Positions 10,010-18,254 of a DNA stretch of 64,000 bases are shown here, piece after piece; the first letter of the stretch is position 1, and each line of letters starts with the position of its first letter. A model generated the notes under the pieces. The model did no database searches. It worked only from the letters and a program-made list of their open reading frames with translations, and was not told the origin of the DNA. The stretch covers positions 94,978,233-95,042,232 of the forward strand of contig OY804588.1 in NCBI GenBank assembly GCA_963680875.1, given 5' to 3'. A program made the translations under genes and the position numbers. The DNA is from Bathymodiolus brooksi. Its lineage: Eukaryota; Mollusca; Bivalvia; Mytilida; Modiolidae.

Positions 10010-10899
10010 CCCGAAAGGTCCCAAACCCTGGAAGTGACAAACAAGTAACCTTCAAAACACAAGGCCAATCTTTTGATATGTGTAAGCTTGTAGAAACAAC
10101 TATGTTGAAACCTGAAATCATACAAACTGTGGTACCAACTATAATAGGTGAAATAAAAACAGAACTTATTTCAGAACTTAAGTCCGTAATAAAATCGGCA
10201 GTTATTCAAGCTATCGAAGATGCCATCAAGCCATTACAAGACTGCATAAATAAACAAAATGACAAAATTACAAGTTTAAAAGCCGAAAATGAACAAATGA
10301 AGGGGAAACTAAACAAACGTATAGAACAAATAGAAGATCGGTACGATAAATTTAGAAATATGGCAAACGTATGCCCTAGGATTCTCCAAGAAAACGACGA
10401 TCTAAAACATGAAGTAAATATACTACACAATCAAATCGAGGAGTTGGAACAGTACGGGCGACGGACATCACTGAGATTCCATAATGTTCCCATGACTCGG
10501 GGGGATCTACAACAAACAGATGGGCTGATCGTCAACATAGTAAATGATAAACTTGGTCTCGCACAACCTCTAACCGAAAACGATATTAATCGCTCCCACA
10601 TTATTGGGCCTATAAACAACGGTAAAGGTCAGTTGATATGCCGTTTTCGTAATTGGAAGGTAAAAAACTCTATCTTTATGAAGAAGAAAAATCTCAAAAA
10701 CAACAAGGACAACATCTTTATTACCGAAGATCTCACAAAGTTTCGACAATCCATCATCAAAGAACTAAACGCACAAAAAAAAGCAAAAAAACTAAACTCC
10801 TTCTGGACATTTGATGGCCGTATATTTGCAAAAAAGACAGACGATTCCAGGAAGACATTCATCAGATGTATCCAAGATATTAATGATCTCATCCAGTAA
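10006..10899 (+). CDS. Retrotransposon ORF1, coiled-coil RNA-binding protein
   Basis: Likely the nucleic-acid-binding chaperone that trimerises and coats element RNA. The frame is open from 9964; position 10006 is only a GTG, and the first in-frame ATG is 10078 (273 aa). The true start is probably the frameshifted ATG at 9854. Counting from 10006, residues about 70-150 form a charged heptad-like coiled coil (LKAENEQMKGKLNKRIEQIE). Residues 148-157 read EQYGRRTSLR, leading into an RRM-like domain (about 154-225, with the ICRFRNWKVKN strand). A basic C-terminal domain (about 226-290) includes WTFDGRIF at 267-274. This is the L1-ORF1-like architecture also found with some Jockey/CR1-type elements. 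There is no CCHC knuckle. Family assignment is by motif and order only. Confidence 0.75.
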   Translation: MTRKVPNPGSDKQVTFKTQGQSFDMCKLVETTMLKPEIIQTVVPTIIGEIKTELISELKSVIKSAVIQAIEDAIKPLQDCINKQNDKITSLKAENEQMKGKLNKRIEQIEDRYDKFRNMANVCPRILQENDDLKHEVNILHNQIEELEQYGRRTSLRFHNVPMTRGDLQQTDGLIVNIVNDKLGLAQPLTENDINRSHIIGPINNGKGQLICRFRNWKVKNSIFMKKKNLKNNKDNIFITEDLTKFRQSIIKELNAQKKAKKLNSFWTFDGRIFAKKTDDSRKTFIRCIQDINDLIQ

Positions 10900-11234
10900 T
10901 TTGACGAACGTTTGTAAAAAAATATAATAAACATTCAACTATAATATATTCTTGCGCATGTTTGTACTTGAAATTGCATACAGTATTCTTTTTCTTAAAG
11001 AGTTGTAAAAAAATCCCCATGTAGTTTAGCTGCACTGTTAATATATTTTTTTTACCTTAAATTGTATAGGAATGAAAAATATTTAAAATATATTATACTA
11101 TAAACTAAATTATGCCAGTAACCAAATTATCAAATATATATTTATTTTGACTAGGTACTATTATCAATAATTTTACACTTCCAAATTAAATTGAATATAT
11201 ATATGTGTGTATTTGATGAATTATCTTTCATTGT

Positions 11235-11292
11235 GTTTGTAAACAAACTATCACGTGTTTAAATATAGGGTGTACTCGAAACGGTATGAGCA
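11235..11292 (+). repeat. E-box motif copy 1
   Basis: Reads 'gtttgtaaac', then CACGTG at 11252-11257, then 'cgaaacggtatgagca'. It is a diverged duplicate of the blocks at 11454 and 11934. Confidence 0.6.
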
Positions 11293-11453
11293 TCTTCTAC
11301 CGAAACATTTCATGACAGTGTGGCGATAAATACTATTATATCAAATAACCCAATTGTTCAAATATATCTGTAATTTTGGAAGTGTATATCTTCGGGAAAC
11401 TTGAACCCCTATTCAAAATTATACCCTTTCAAATTATCACTATTCTTAGTCCT

Positions 11454-11511
11454 ATTTGTAAATAAATTACCACGTGTTCAAACATAGTGTAAAATCGAAC
11501 TGGTATAAGCA
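11454..11511 (+). repeat. E-box motif copy 2
   Basis: Reads 'atttgtaaataaattac', CACGTG at 11471-11476, 'ttcaaacatag', then 'cgaactggtataagca'. Order and spacing match copy 1. Confidence 0.6.
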
Positions 11512-11933
11512 TTTAATCAATCCTTTTACTACCGGAAGGCGTTCATACAATGCCATATAACTTTATGTTCTCAATGTTTAGTAATAATTGATCATTACTT
11601 GTCTATTCATTATTGCTTTTTTTATCATTGCTTAATGGGTATTTCTTCACTTTGTTTGCTTGTTGATTGTTTTATATATAAACTGCTACCAATTTAAATG
11701 GGTTTTTTTTCACAGATACATTCAACTTTATCTTATAGTAAATTACTTACCACATCTCTGCCACTTGTTAATTATCCAGAAACACATTTTCCCCCCCAAT
11801 ATCCTTATTATTCACGAATGCATATTCCCGAAAGTACGCAAAAACGCTAGTCCATATATACATGTATACATATAATATTTAACTTCTACCACATGCATAC
11901 ACGTCCGTGTTATGTAAGTGATCCGGCGCTTTA

Positions 11934-11980
11934 TTTGTAAACATACTGCCACGTGTTCAATGATGTATACGTTCTGATAA
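11934..11980 (+). repeat. E-box motif copy 3 (partial)
   Basis: Reads 'tttgtaaacatactgc', CACGTG at 11950-11955, then 'ttcaatgatgtatacg'. The right half is not conserved. Confidence 0.5.
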
Positions 11981-12780
11981 AAGGTGTGTTTGATATGTCA
12001 TTTGCTGTTCTATATTATTCAATATTTTGTTTATTTTTTTTTTACAATAATTAATTTCTTGTAAATAATATATAATGTTGTAGTAGCTCAGCATATTGCA
12101 TTAGAAATCATTAATTGATATGATCTTGATATAATCCATGAATACATTAAAGGAAAGGTGTGTTTGAACATGAAAATTTTTTAAAATAACCTCACCACTA
12201 CTAATAGGCGTGTATGACTTCTACATTTCCTACTTTTTGGTCAAAGCTCCTTATAGATTGCCGAATTTATTATGCAATGGTAACTAGAATACGATATGTT
12301 TACTGTAATGTGGATTTAATGCTTGTTTATTATTTATTTATTTCATTACTCTTTTTTTTTTATATATTTTTGTCTGTATTTTTTTCTGATTTTTCTCCCC
12401 TTGAATATTGACTTGTAAGTAATTTGTTTTCCTGTGTATATTGACTTAATTTCCTTCTTTGTTTTTGATCTTCATTAGGTTGTATATTATTGTTGTCCTT
12501 TTGTTATATGTAAACTGTAGACATTAAACTGTTATTAACATTTCGGTAAGTTTATATTCTCCTTCTTTTTGTTTCCATTTTGCTTAACTTAATGCATTCT
12601 GTGGGAAAAAATAGTACTATTCTACTTTACCAAGTCAGGGTCATTACGGTTTTCACAGTTTTCCGGTTGTTGACTGATTTTGTCTGTTTATATAATTATG
12701 AGTTTTGACTTTCCCTTTGTAAGATTGTTCGGAGTTCGGTAATTTTGTTATTACCTTTATTTACTATATATATATATATA

Positions 12781-12883
12781 GGGAGTGGATGTAGTCGAGT
12801 GGTCTAGGGCGCTGGACGTAAGGCTAAGCGAATGGTGCTGCAGTGTATCAATGGTGTGGGTTCAAATCCCGTCGAGGGAAGAA
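12781..12883 (+). promoter_or_regulatory. tRNA-like arm 1 (A and B boxes)
   Basis: TAGTCGAGTGG at 12792-12802 fits the A box and GGTTCAAATCC at 12859-12869 fits the B box. The long interval between them recalls tRNA-Leu or tRNA-Ser with an extended variable arm, and 'gtcgagtggtctagggcgc' is very Leu-like. The 5' 'gggagtgg' and 3' 'cgagggaagaa' do not pair as an acceptor stem, so this is a tRNA-derived sequence and not a functional tRNA gene. Confidence 0.7.
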
Positions 12884-12947
12884 CAAAAATTTGACAGCTC
12901 TAAAATCTAATTCTAACACTGTTTGGTTTAATTTTCAGACGTATATA

Positions 12948-13050
12948 TTCTTCCCTCGACGGGATTTGAACCCACACCATTGATACACTGCAGCACCATT
13001 CGCTTAGCCTTACGTCCAGCGCCCTAGACCACTCGACTACATCCACTCCC
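12948..13050 (-). promoter_or_regulatory. tRNA-like arm 2, exact inverse of arm 1
   Basis: The reverse complement is identical to 12781-12883 over all 103 bases. The two pol III promoter-like units therefore point at each other across the 64-bp loop, so transcripts from either would contain sequence able to fold into a long hairpin. Confidence 0.7.
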
Positions 13051-13394
13051 TATATATATATATATTATTTTATTTTATAGAAAATTTGTTTTTGTTTTTG
13101 TTTTTTTTTTGTCTTTTTTATAAATATAATATCAAATGTTAAGAAATTTATATCTTCAGAGACTAAAAATTTATCTTTCTGACTTTCGTACAAAACTAAA
13201 ACACTTTTCCTGAATGTTTTTGAACCTAACATTCATTTTCTCTATCTTAATCATGTTTTTCACAAATGAAACTGAAATTGTACATATTGTTCATATTCTT
13301 GTATTTACTTCTCATTATTCTTTTAATATTGCTGACATATCCTTATTTAAATCCTATCGACAGAATCCTTTAAAGTATAAAATACATATAGACA

Positions 13395-16300
13395 ATGGGT
13401 AATGATATCGGTATGTATAGACTGTCGATAGGTATGTTTTATATTAGAGCTTATTCCTCCTTAGTTAAAAAAATGAGGGTCTTCTTTGGTTTTGGTATTT
13501 TGAACTTTATGAAGGTGATGCTTTATTTACAGAATTTGATCTGCATGTTTGCACAAACCTGTCACTTTCCCTTTTCGACAAATATCCAATTTACTCTAAT
13601 ACTTTTACTATTATTGATTCTTGATAATGATATCCATCAAAATCCGGGACCTGAAGAATACGAATTTTCTGTGTTTCATTTAAATGCACGTAATGTGCGA
13701 AATAAATTGTCATATTTAGAAGACATAGCTTCTGAGTCGTCTATAATTTGTGTAACAGAGAGCCATTTGGACGGAAATATATTGGATATTGACATTGGTA
13801 TTGATGGTTTTTCCGATAAAATATTTAGAAAAGATAGAAACAGTTTTGGGGGTGGCGTTCTCGTGTATACTTCTCAAGGTATTTGTGTGAAAGAAAGGCA
13901 CGATTTAAATTGTGATGGAGTTGAAATGCTGTGGATTGAAGTACTTATTCCAAATTTTAAACTACTTGTGTGTGTTGTTTATCGACCACCAGGAACTACA
14001 GAATCATTTTGGGATAATTTTGATTGCTCCCTTGAACAAGCATTAAATTTTACTGAAAACATAATTATTACTGGCGATCTTAATGTTGATTTACTTAAGT
14101 TGAACGAAATCATGACACTGTATGATTTAACTAATGTTATAAATGAGCCAACAAGGATGGGTGCACTATTGGATCCAGTTATTGTTTCAAATATAGATAT
14201 AGTTGTTGATTCTGAAGTAATAGGTGTTGATAGAAGTATAAGTGACCACAATGCAACAATGATTAATATCAAAATCCCGTACTCAATCAAAAAAACATAT
14301 ATGCGTAAAGTTTGGCAATACAAACATGTAGACCTCTTAAAACTTAATAATGAAATATCAGAATTTCAATGGGAATCGTATCTCAAAGAATGCACTGATA
14401 TTGATATCATGTCATCAAGCTTTACACAGAAATACCTTGAGATAATATCGAGAAATATCCCCTCAAAAATGAGTCAAGTAAGACCTTCTGATAAGCCATG
14501 GTTTAATTCCCATATCAAAAGGGAAATCCGTACCCGAAACCGATTGAAAAAAATTGCAAGAACAAAAAAGTCATCGACCGCTATACATAAGTACAAATCC
14601 CATCGTAATAAGGTAAATAATATGATCAAGCATGCCCGTGAACAGTTCCTTTTAAGTGCAAATGAATTGGTAGACTCACTCCAAAGAAATGATTCGAAAT
14701 CTTATTGGTCACTGATTCGGAAATTAATGAAAGGAACGTCCCAAAATTATTCTATTCCGCCCTTATATGATAATGATTCAAATGAATTGATATATGATGA
14801 CAAGATTAAGGCAAATCTGTTGAACAAATATTTTTGTTCTATTTCATTTGTTGATGATACTAATCATGTTCCCCCAGATATACCATCAAGAACTGATGCA
14901 TTATTATCTAATATATATATTACTGAACATGATATTAAAGATATTTTACAAACATTGAAAATAGGTAAAGCTTGTGGTGATGACGGCATCACCCATCAAA
15001 TGTTAAGGAGTACTTCTGAAACCATTTGTATACCTTTAGCTATTATTTTTAACTTTTCGTTGCAGAAAGGCATATTTCCGTCAACATGGAAAATTGCGCG
15101 AGTTATGCCAGCTTTCAAAAAAGACGACAAAAGCAGTCCTTCAAATTATAGACCCATATCTTTATTAAGTTGTATAGGGAAAGTGATGGAACGTGCTGTA
15201 TATAAGTATACATATAATTTTATTTTTGAACATTCTCTTCTGTATGCCTACAAATCAGGATTCATTCGTGGTCATTCTACTGTATACCAATTATTAGAAA
15301 TGTATCATAGAGTATGTCAAAATTTAGATGAACGATTGTCAACTATTTTAATATTTTGTGACATTTCAAAAGCTTTTGACAGAGTTTGGCATGAGGGGCT
15401 TATTAAGAAATTAAAATCGTATGGGATATCGGGCGACCTTTTGATCTGGTTTAAAAATTATTTAAGTGGTAGAAGGCAATTTGTGTTTGTTAATAATGAA
15501 CTATCAGATTCTGGTCTTGTCAGAGCAGGCGTACCCCAAGGATCTGTACTTGGACCTTTATTATTTTTATTATATATTAATGACATTACAGATAACTTAG
15601 GCAATTTGGCGAGACTGTTTGCTGACGACACCTCATTGTCATACTCTGGGAAAAACTTTGACTTGATGCAAATTGAGATAAATAATGATTTACAAATATT
15701 GGATCAATGGGCAAAAACATGGCTTGTATACTTTAACCTTAAAAAAACTAAAGCCCTTATAATATCAAATAATACTAATATTCCTGAATTGAACATACGT
15801 TTTAATGACGAATCAGTTGAACTTGTTGATAATCATAAACATCTGGGTGTAACATTTGTATCTGATGGAAACTGGACTGTACATACTGAAAACATAGCTA
15901 GATCAGCATTAAAACAAGTAAATGTTCTTCGTAAATTAAAATTTATTTTATCTAAACAAGCTTTGTCAAATATCTATCTTACATTTATCAGACCAGTACT
16001 AGAATATGCATGTGAAGTGTGGGATGGGTGTTATGAACGGGACATTGAAAAATTAGAAAAAATACAATTAGAAGCGGCACGAATTGTAACAGGTCTGACA
16101 AAATTTGCTAGTAAGGATTCATTATATTTTGAGACTGGATGGGAAACTTTAGCCAATCGGCGGGAAACTCGTAAATTAACTACTTTTTATAAAATTCATA
16201 ATAAATTATGCCCTCCTTATTTATTTAACTGTTTACCTCCAATTACATCAGATATAAATAGTTATAACCTTAGAAATAATCAGAATTATGTTCCACCCAG

Positions 16301-16766
16301 ATGCAGACTGAGAACATCAGCAAGCTCATTTATTCCATCTACCGTTTCGCTTTGGAACAATCTAGACATATTAATAAGAAATTCTCCTACATTATCTTCG
16401 TTTAAAAACAGAGTGAAAGCTGATATTTATAAAACCCCAAAGTATTATAATGAAGGCCCACGGAAACTAAGTATATTACATACTAGACTTAGACACCAAT
16501 GCAGCTCACTCAATGCCGATCTGTCAAAAATACATATAATAAATAATTTTAAATGTAATTGCGGTGCTTCTTTTGAAGATGCTATACATTATTTTCTAGA
16601 ATGTCCTTTATACCTGAACAAAAGAAGAACACTTCTGAGTAATTGCGACGATATCAATATCAATATTGAAACTTTGCTCTTTGGGAACGACCAGTATAGT
16701 TATGACGTCAACTCCAAAATATTTGGAAAAGTTCGAACTTTTATAAATCAATCAAAAAGATTTTAG
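13395..16766 (+). CDS. Retrotransposon ORF2: endonuclease and reverse transcriptase
   Basis: An intact 1123-aa protein for target-primed reverse transcription. Residues 40-78 are hydrophobic (LILLLLLIL at 69-77), followed by a 2A-like DIHQNPGP (79-86). AP-type endonuclease spans about 91-295: N97, E122 in ICVTESHLD, YRPPG 196-200, GDLN 227-230, D260 and SDH 283-285. The reverse transcriptase follows at about 520-830: NYRPISLLS 584-592, first catalytic Asp D656 in ILIFCDISKAFD, GVPQGSVLGPLLF 712-724, and FADD 742-745 with D744 and D745. The C-terminus has C1054-x-C1056-x8-H1065-x4-C1070, a zinc-knuckle typical of this group. All catalytic residues I can identify are present and there are no stops, so it could be active. 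The start at 13395 is the first ATG of the frame; ATGs at 13512 and 13545 are alternatives. Confidence 0.92.
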   Translation: MGNDIGMYRLSIGMFYIRAYSSLVKKMRVFFGFGILNFMKVMLYLQNLICMFAQTCHFPFSTNIQFTLILLLLLILDNDIHQNPGPEEYEFSVFHLNARNVRNKLSYLEDIASESSIICVTESHLDGNILDIDIGIDGFSDKIFRKDRNSFGGGVLVYTSQGICVKERHDLNCDGVEMLWIEVLIPNFKLLVCVVYRPPGTTESFWDNFDCSLEQALNFTENIIITGDLNVDLLKLNEIMTLYDLTNVINEPTRMGALLDPVIVSNIDIVVDSEVIGVDRSISDHNATMINIKIPYSIKKTYMRKVWQYKHVDLLKLNNEISEFQWESYLKECTDIDIMSSSFTQKYLEIISRNIPSKMSQVRPSDKPWFNSHIKREIRTRNRLKKIARTKKSSTAIHKYKSHRNKVNNMIKHAREQFLLSANELVDSLQRNDSKSYWSLIRKLMKGTSQNYSIPPLYDNDSNELIYDDKIKANLLNKYFCSISFVDDTNHVPPDIPSRTDALLSNIYITEHDIKDILQTLKIGKACGDDGITHQMLRSTSETICIPLAIIFNFSLQKGIFPSTWKIARVMPAFKKDDKSSPSNYRPISLLSCIGKVMERAVYKYTYNFIFEHSLLYAYKSGFIRGHSTVYQLLEMYHRVCQNLDERLSTILIFCDISKAFDRVWHEGLIKKLKSYGISGDLLIWFKNYLSGRRQFVFVNNELSDSGLVRAGVPQGSVLGPLLFLLYINDITDNLGNLARLFADDTSLSYSGKNFDLMQIEINNDLQILDQWAKTWLVYFNLKKTKALIISNNTNIPELNIRFNDESVELVDNHKHLGVTFVSDGNWTVHTENIARSALKQVNVLRKLKFILSKQALSNIYLTFIRPVLEYACEVWDGCYERDIEKLEKIQLEAARIVTGLTKFASKDSLYFETGWETLANRRETRKLTTFYKIHNKLCPPYLFNCLPPITSDINSYNLRNNQNYVPPRCRLRTSASSFIPSTVSLWNNLDILIRNSPTLSSFKNRVKADIYKTPKYYNEGPRKLSILHTRLRHQCSSLNADLSKIHIINNFKCNCGASFEDAIHYFLECPLYLNKRRTLLSNCDDININIETLLFGNDQYSYDVNSKIFGKVRTFINQSKRF
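13629..13652 (+). other. 2A-like DIHQNPGP motif in ORF2
   Basis: The encoded motif fits the ribosome-skipping 2A core D-x-E-x-N-P-G-P except that His replaces Glu. It sits directly after a leucine-rich hydrophobic segment and just before the endonuclease domain, the place where 2A-like sequences occur in several invertebrate non-LTR elements. If active it would release the endonuclease/RT polyprotein starting at Pro86. Activity with His is uncertain. Confidence 0.55.
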
Positions 16767-16975
16767 GGCTTATGTCAGCAATTTTTCACTTTTTCACTTT
16801 TTCTCTTGTACTTACTTTCTTCTAGTGTCAAAAATTTTAAATGTCTATTGTCTGTGTTTTGTTTTGCTGTCATTAATTCATGTGTATAATTTGTAAGGAG
16901 AGGACTTCATATAAGTTGGTATAACTTGCTGTCCAATCCTATTGTTTATGTACAATAAAATATTATTAAACTAAA
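16767..16975 (+). other. Retrotransposon 3' UTR and end
   Basis: About 210 bp after the ORF2 stop, ending 'attattaaactaaaa' against the right target-site duplicate. There is no long poly(A) and no clear microsatellite tail, only a short A-rich end. Confidence 0.7.
16954..16959 (+). promoter_or_regulatory. Polyadenylation signal AATAAA
   Basis: AATAAA lies 16 bp before the element's 3' end, the position expected for the element transcript. Confidence 0.7.
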
Positions 16976-16982
16976 AATCTGG
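16976..16982. repeat. Target-site duplication, right copy
   Basis: 'aatctgg', identical to 9652-9658, then 'gtcacggg' as in the empty paralogue at 22129. One or two preceding A bases make the exact left limit ambiguous. Confidence 0.85.
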
Positions 16983-18254
16983 GTCACGGGTCACTGTAAT
17001 CGGGCGGCTGTATCGAGAAACAGATACGGTGTTGAAAAAACTGTTGATACTCATAAAATATTGATAAATGCAATAAAATGTTATGCTTTTCTTCAAGAAA
17101 TATGATAGACAAAACCATGTGTGAAGTTTTATGACGAAATATCTCCGATTTCTATGTAAATTTACGAGTTGAAGTGGGGAAACACCCACAGGTAATTTTA
17201 GCGATGTATTTTTTATCTTGGACAAGAATAATGAGCGTCCTGATTGGATGACCGATTTAAAACACACTGACAACGCATGGTAAAAAGATTCATGTAAAAG
17301 AAATCTATGTTATATTTATTCATTTGTTTGATTCTGGAATATTTTTGATCATTGATTTAAACAAGAAAAAAAGGGAAAAAGGGGGGGGGGGAATTTTATT
17401 TGTGAATTTTACAGTTAAATAAATGTTATGTTTCGACAGTTTAAAGAGAAAAATAATAATTTGTTGCGACTAAAGTTTAAATCAGCGTTAATAATTGAAC
17501 AAATATCAGTGGTTTTGTAAATGAGATTTTTTTTAAATACAAAATCTGAATTTATTTTTGATAGAAATAGTCACCCTAGTATATTGAAAATTAAGAACAA
17601 TACACAACATAATACACTGTTTGATTTTAAACCTACAGATGTTGACACTGTAAACAAACTGGTTAACAAAATAAACATCAAGAAAGCTACTGGTGTAGAT
17701 CAGATCTCATCTAAACTTTTACGTGCTGGTGCATCTGTACTTAACAAGCATATCACAACACTTGTTAATAACACTATCAAAACCAGTGTTTTTCCAACCA
17801 GGTTAAAAGAAGCTCAGGTTGTTCCACTACATAAAAAAAATGACCCTTTAGACAAAAAGAACTACCGGCCAGTTAGCATCTTACCCACAATTTCTAAGTT
17901 TATGAAATGGTTTTATCTGACCAACTAACTGATTTATTTGAAAATAGTTTTCATACTTTTTAATGCGCCTTTAGAAAGGGTCATGGTTGTCAGACAACTT
18001 TGCTGAGACTCCTTGAAGATTGGAAAACAGCTCTAGATAACAATCAGTGTGTGGCAGCAATTCTTATGGATCTTTCGAAGGCTTTTGACTGTCTGCCACA
18101 TGACATTCTCCTTTGTAAGCTGTCTCCAAAATCTGTGGAATTACTTAGAAATTATTTAACTGGTCGTAAAAAACAAATCAAACTTCAGGGAGATCTCAGC
18201 AGTTGGGCTGATATACAAAAAGGGGTACCTCAAGGCTCTATACTTGGCCCCTTG
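16983..18254. repeat. Segment X, copy 1
   Basis: A 1.27-kb segment repeated at 22129-23402 with about 15 differences by eye (roughly 99% identity), including an 11- versus 13-base G run (17381-17391 and 22527-22539). It consists of about 540 bp of non-coding sequence and then a truncated RT pseudogene, and it runs straight into 66-bp satellite. A 100-aa minus-strand frame (16971-17273) is open in both copies but I recognise no domain in it. Confidence 0.93.
17521..18254 (+). pseudogene. Truncated, frameshifted LINE reverse transcriptase, copy 1
   Basis: RT fragment of a non-LTR element different from the one at 9659-16975. From ATG 17521 it reads KKATGVDQISSKLLRAG, VVPLHKKNDPLDKKNYRPVS and ILPTISKFM. 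A frameshift near 17905 then moves the match to the frame of 17961-18269, which has an in-frame TAA at 17961-17963 followed by AFRKGHGCQTTLLRLLEDW, the first catalytic Asp in AAILMDLSKAFDCLPHD, and GVPQGSILGPLL. A few residues seem missing between ILLCKL and SPKSVELLRNYL. The FADD box and everything beyond are absent because satellite begins right after GPLL. The endonuclease domain is also absent. Confidence 0.85.

Larger units (their letters stand above)
12765..13065. mobile_element. Foldback element with tRNA-like arms in a TA tract
   Basis: Two perfect 103-bp inverted arms (12781-12883 and 12948-13050) are separated by 64 bp and flanked on both sides by (TA)n (12765-12780 and 13051-13064). 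The TA tracts extend the pairing. Each arm is tRNA-like. Zero mismatches between the arms implies very recent formation, gene conversion or selection for pairing. It may be two copies of a tRNA-derived SINE inserted tail-to-tail, or a true foldback transposon using TA targets. Confidence 0.8.
10900..13394 (+). other. 2.5-kb AT-rich inter-ORF spacer of the retrotransposon
   Basis: ORF1 and ORF2 of LINEs normally lie within tens to a few hundred bases of each other; here about 2.5 kb separates them. The spacer has no conserved open frame (71-aa and 65-aa frames at 11660 and 12214 are low-complexity). It contains three diverged copies of an E-box-bearing motif (11235, 11454, 11934) and a large tRNA-like inverted repeat (12765-13065). 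It could hold a separate ORF2 promoter, or be expanded by nested insertions. Confidence 0.7.
9659..16975 (+). mobile_element. Full-length non-LTR retrotransposon (Jockey/CR1-like)
   Basis: A 7317-bp insertion bounded by a 7-bp target-site duplication. It holds a 5' UTR, ORF1 (coiled coil plus RNA-binding type, frameshifted near the N-terminus), a 2.5-kb spacer, ORF2 (AP endonuclease, reverse transcriptase, C-terminal CCHC) and a 3' UTR with AATAAA. There are no LTRs. It inserted beside the SINE at 9294-9625, splitting it from segment X; the second X copy keeps the empty site. Intact ORF2 and exact flanking repeats suggest a recent insertion. The apurinic-type endonuclease and RT style place it in the broad Jockey/CR1 group. 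The exact clade would need a phylogeny. Confidence 0.88.

Noticed and set aside
12781..13050. Two functional tRNA-Leu genes
   Set aside because: A and B boxes are good but the predicted acceptor ends do not pair and the middle does not fold as a clear anticodon arm by eye. The inverted perfect duplication fits a SINE or foldback element better.
13716..14323. Minus-strand frames opposite ORF2
   Set aside because: They are shadows of the endonuclease coding sequence.
16971..17273. 100-aa minus-strand ORF (also 22120-22419) as a gene
   Set aside because: It is open in both copies of segment X, but these are recent duplicates, so this says little. There is no domain, and it spans the retrotransposon junction in copy 1.
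17381..17391. Poly-G run as a G-quadruplex or assembly gap
   Set aside because: It is a simple homopolymer differing in length between the X copies (11 versus 13); slippage or sequencing error explains it.
17521..18254. Segment X RT as a piece of the same LINE as 9659-16975
   Set aside because: The RT motifs differ clearly (NYRPVSILPTISKF versus NYRPISLLSCIGKV; SKAFDCLPHD versus SKAFDRVWHE), so it is another family.
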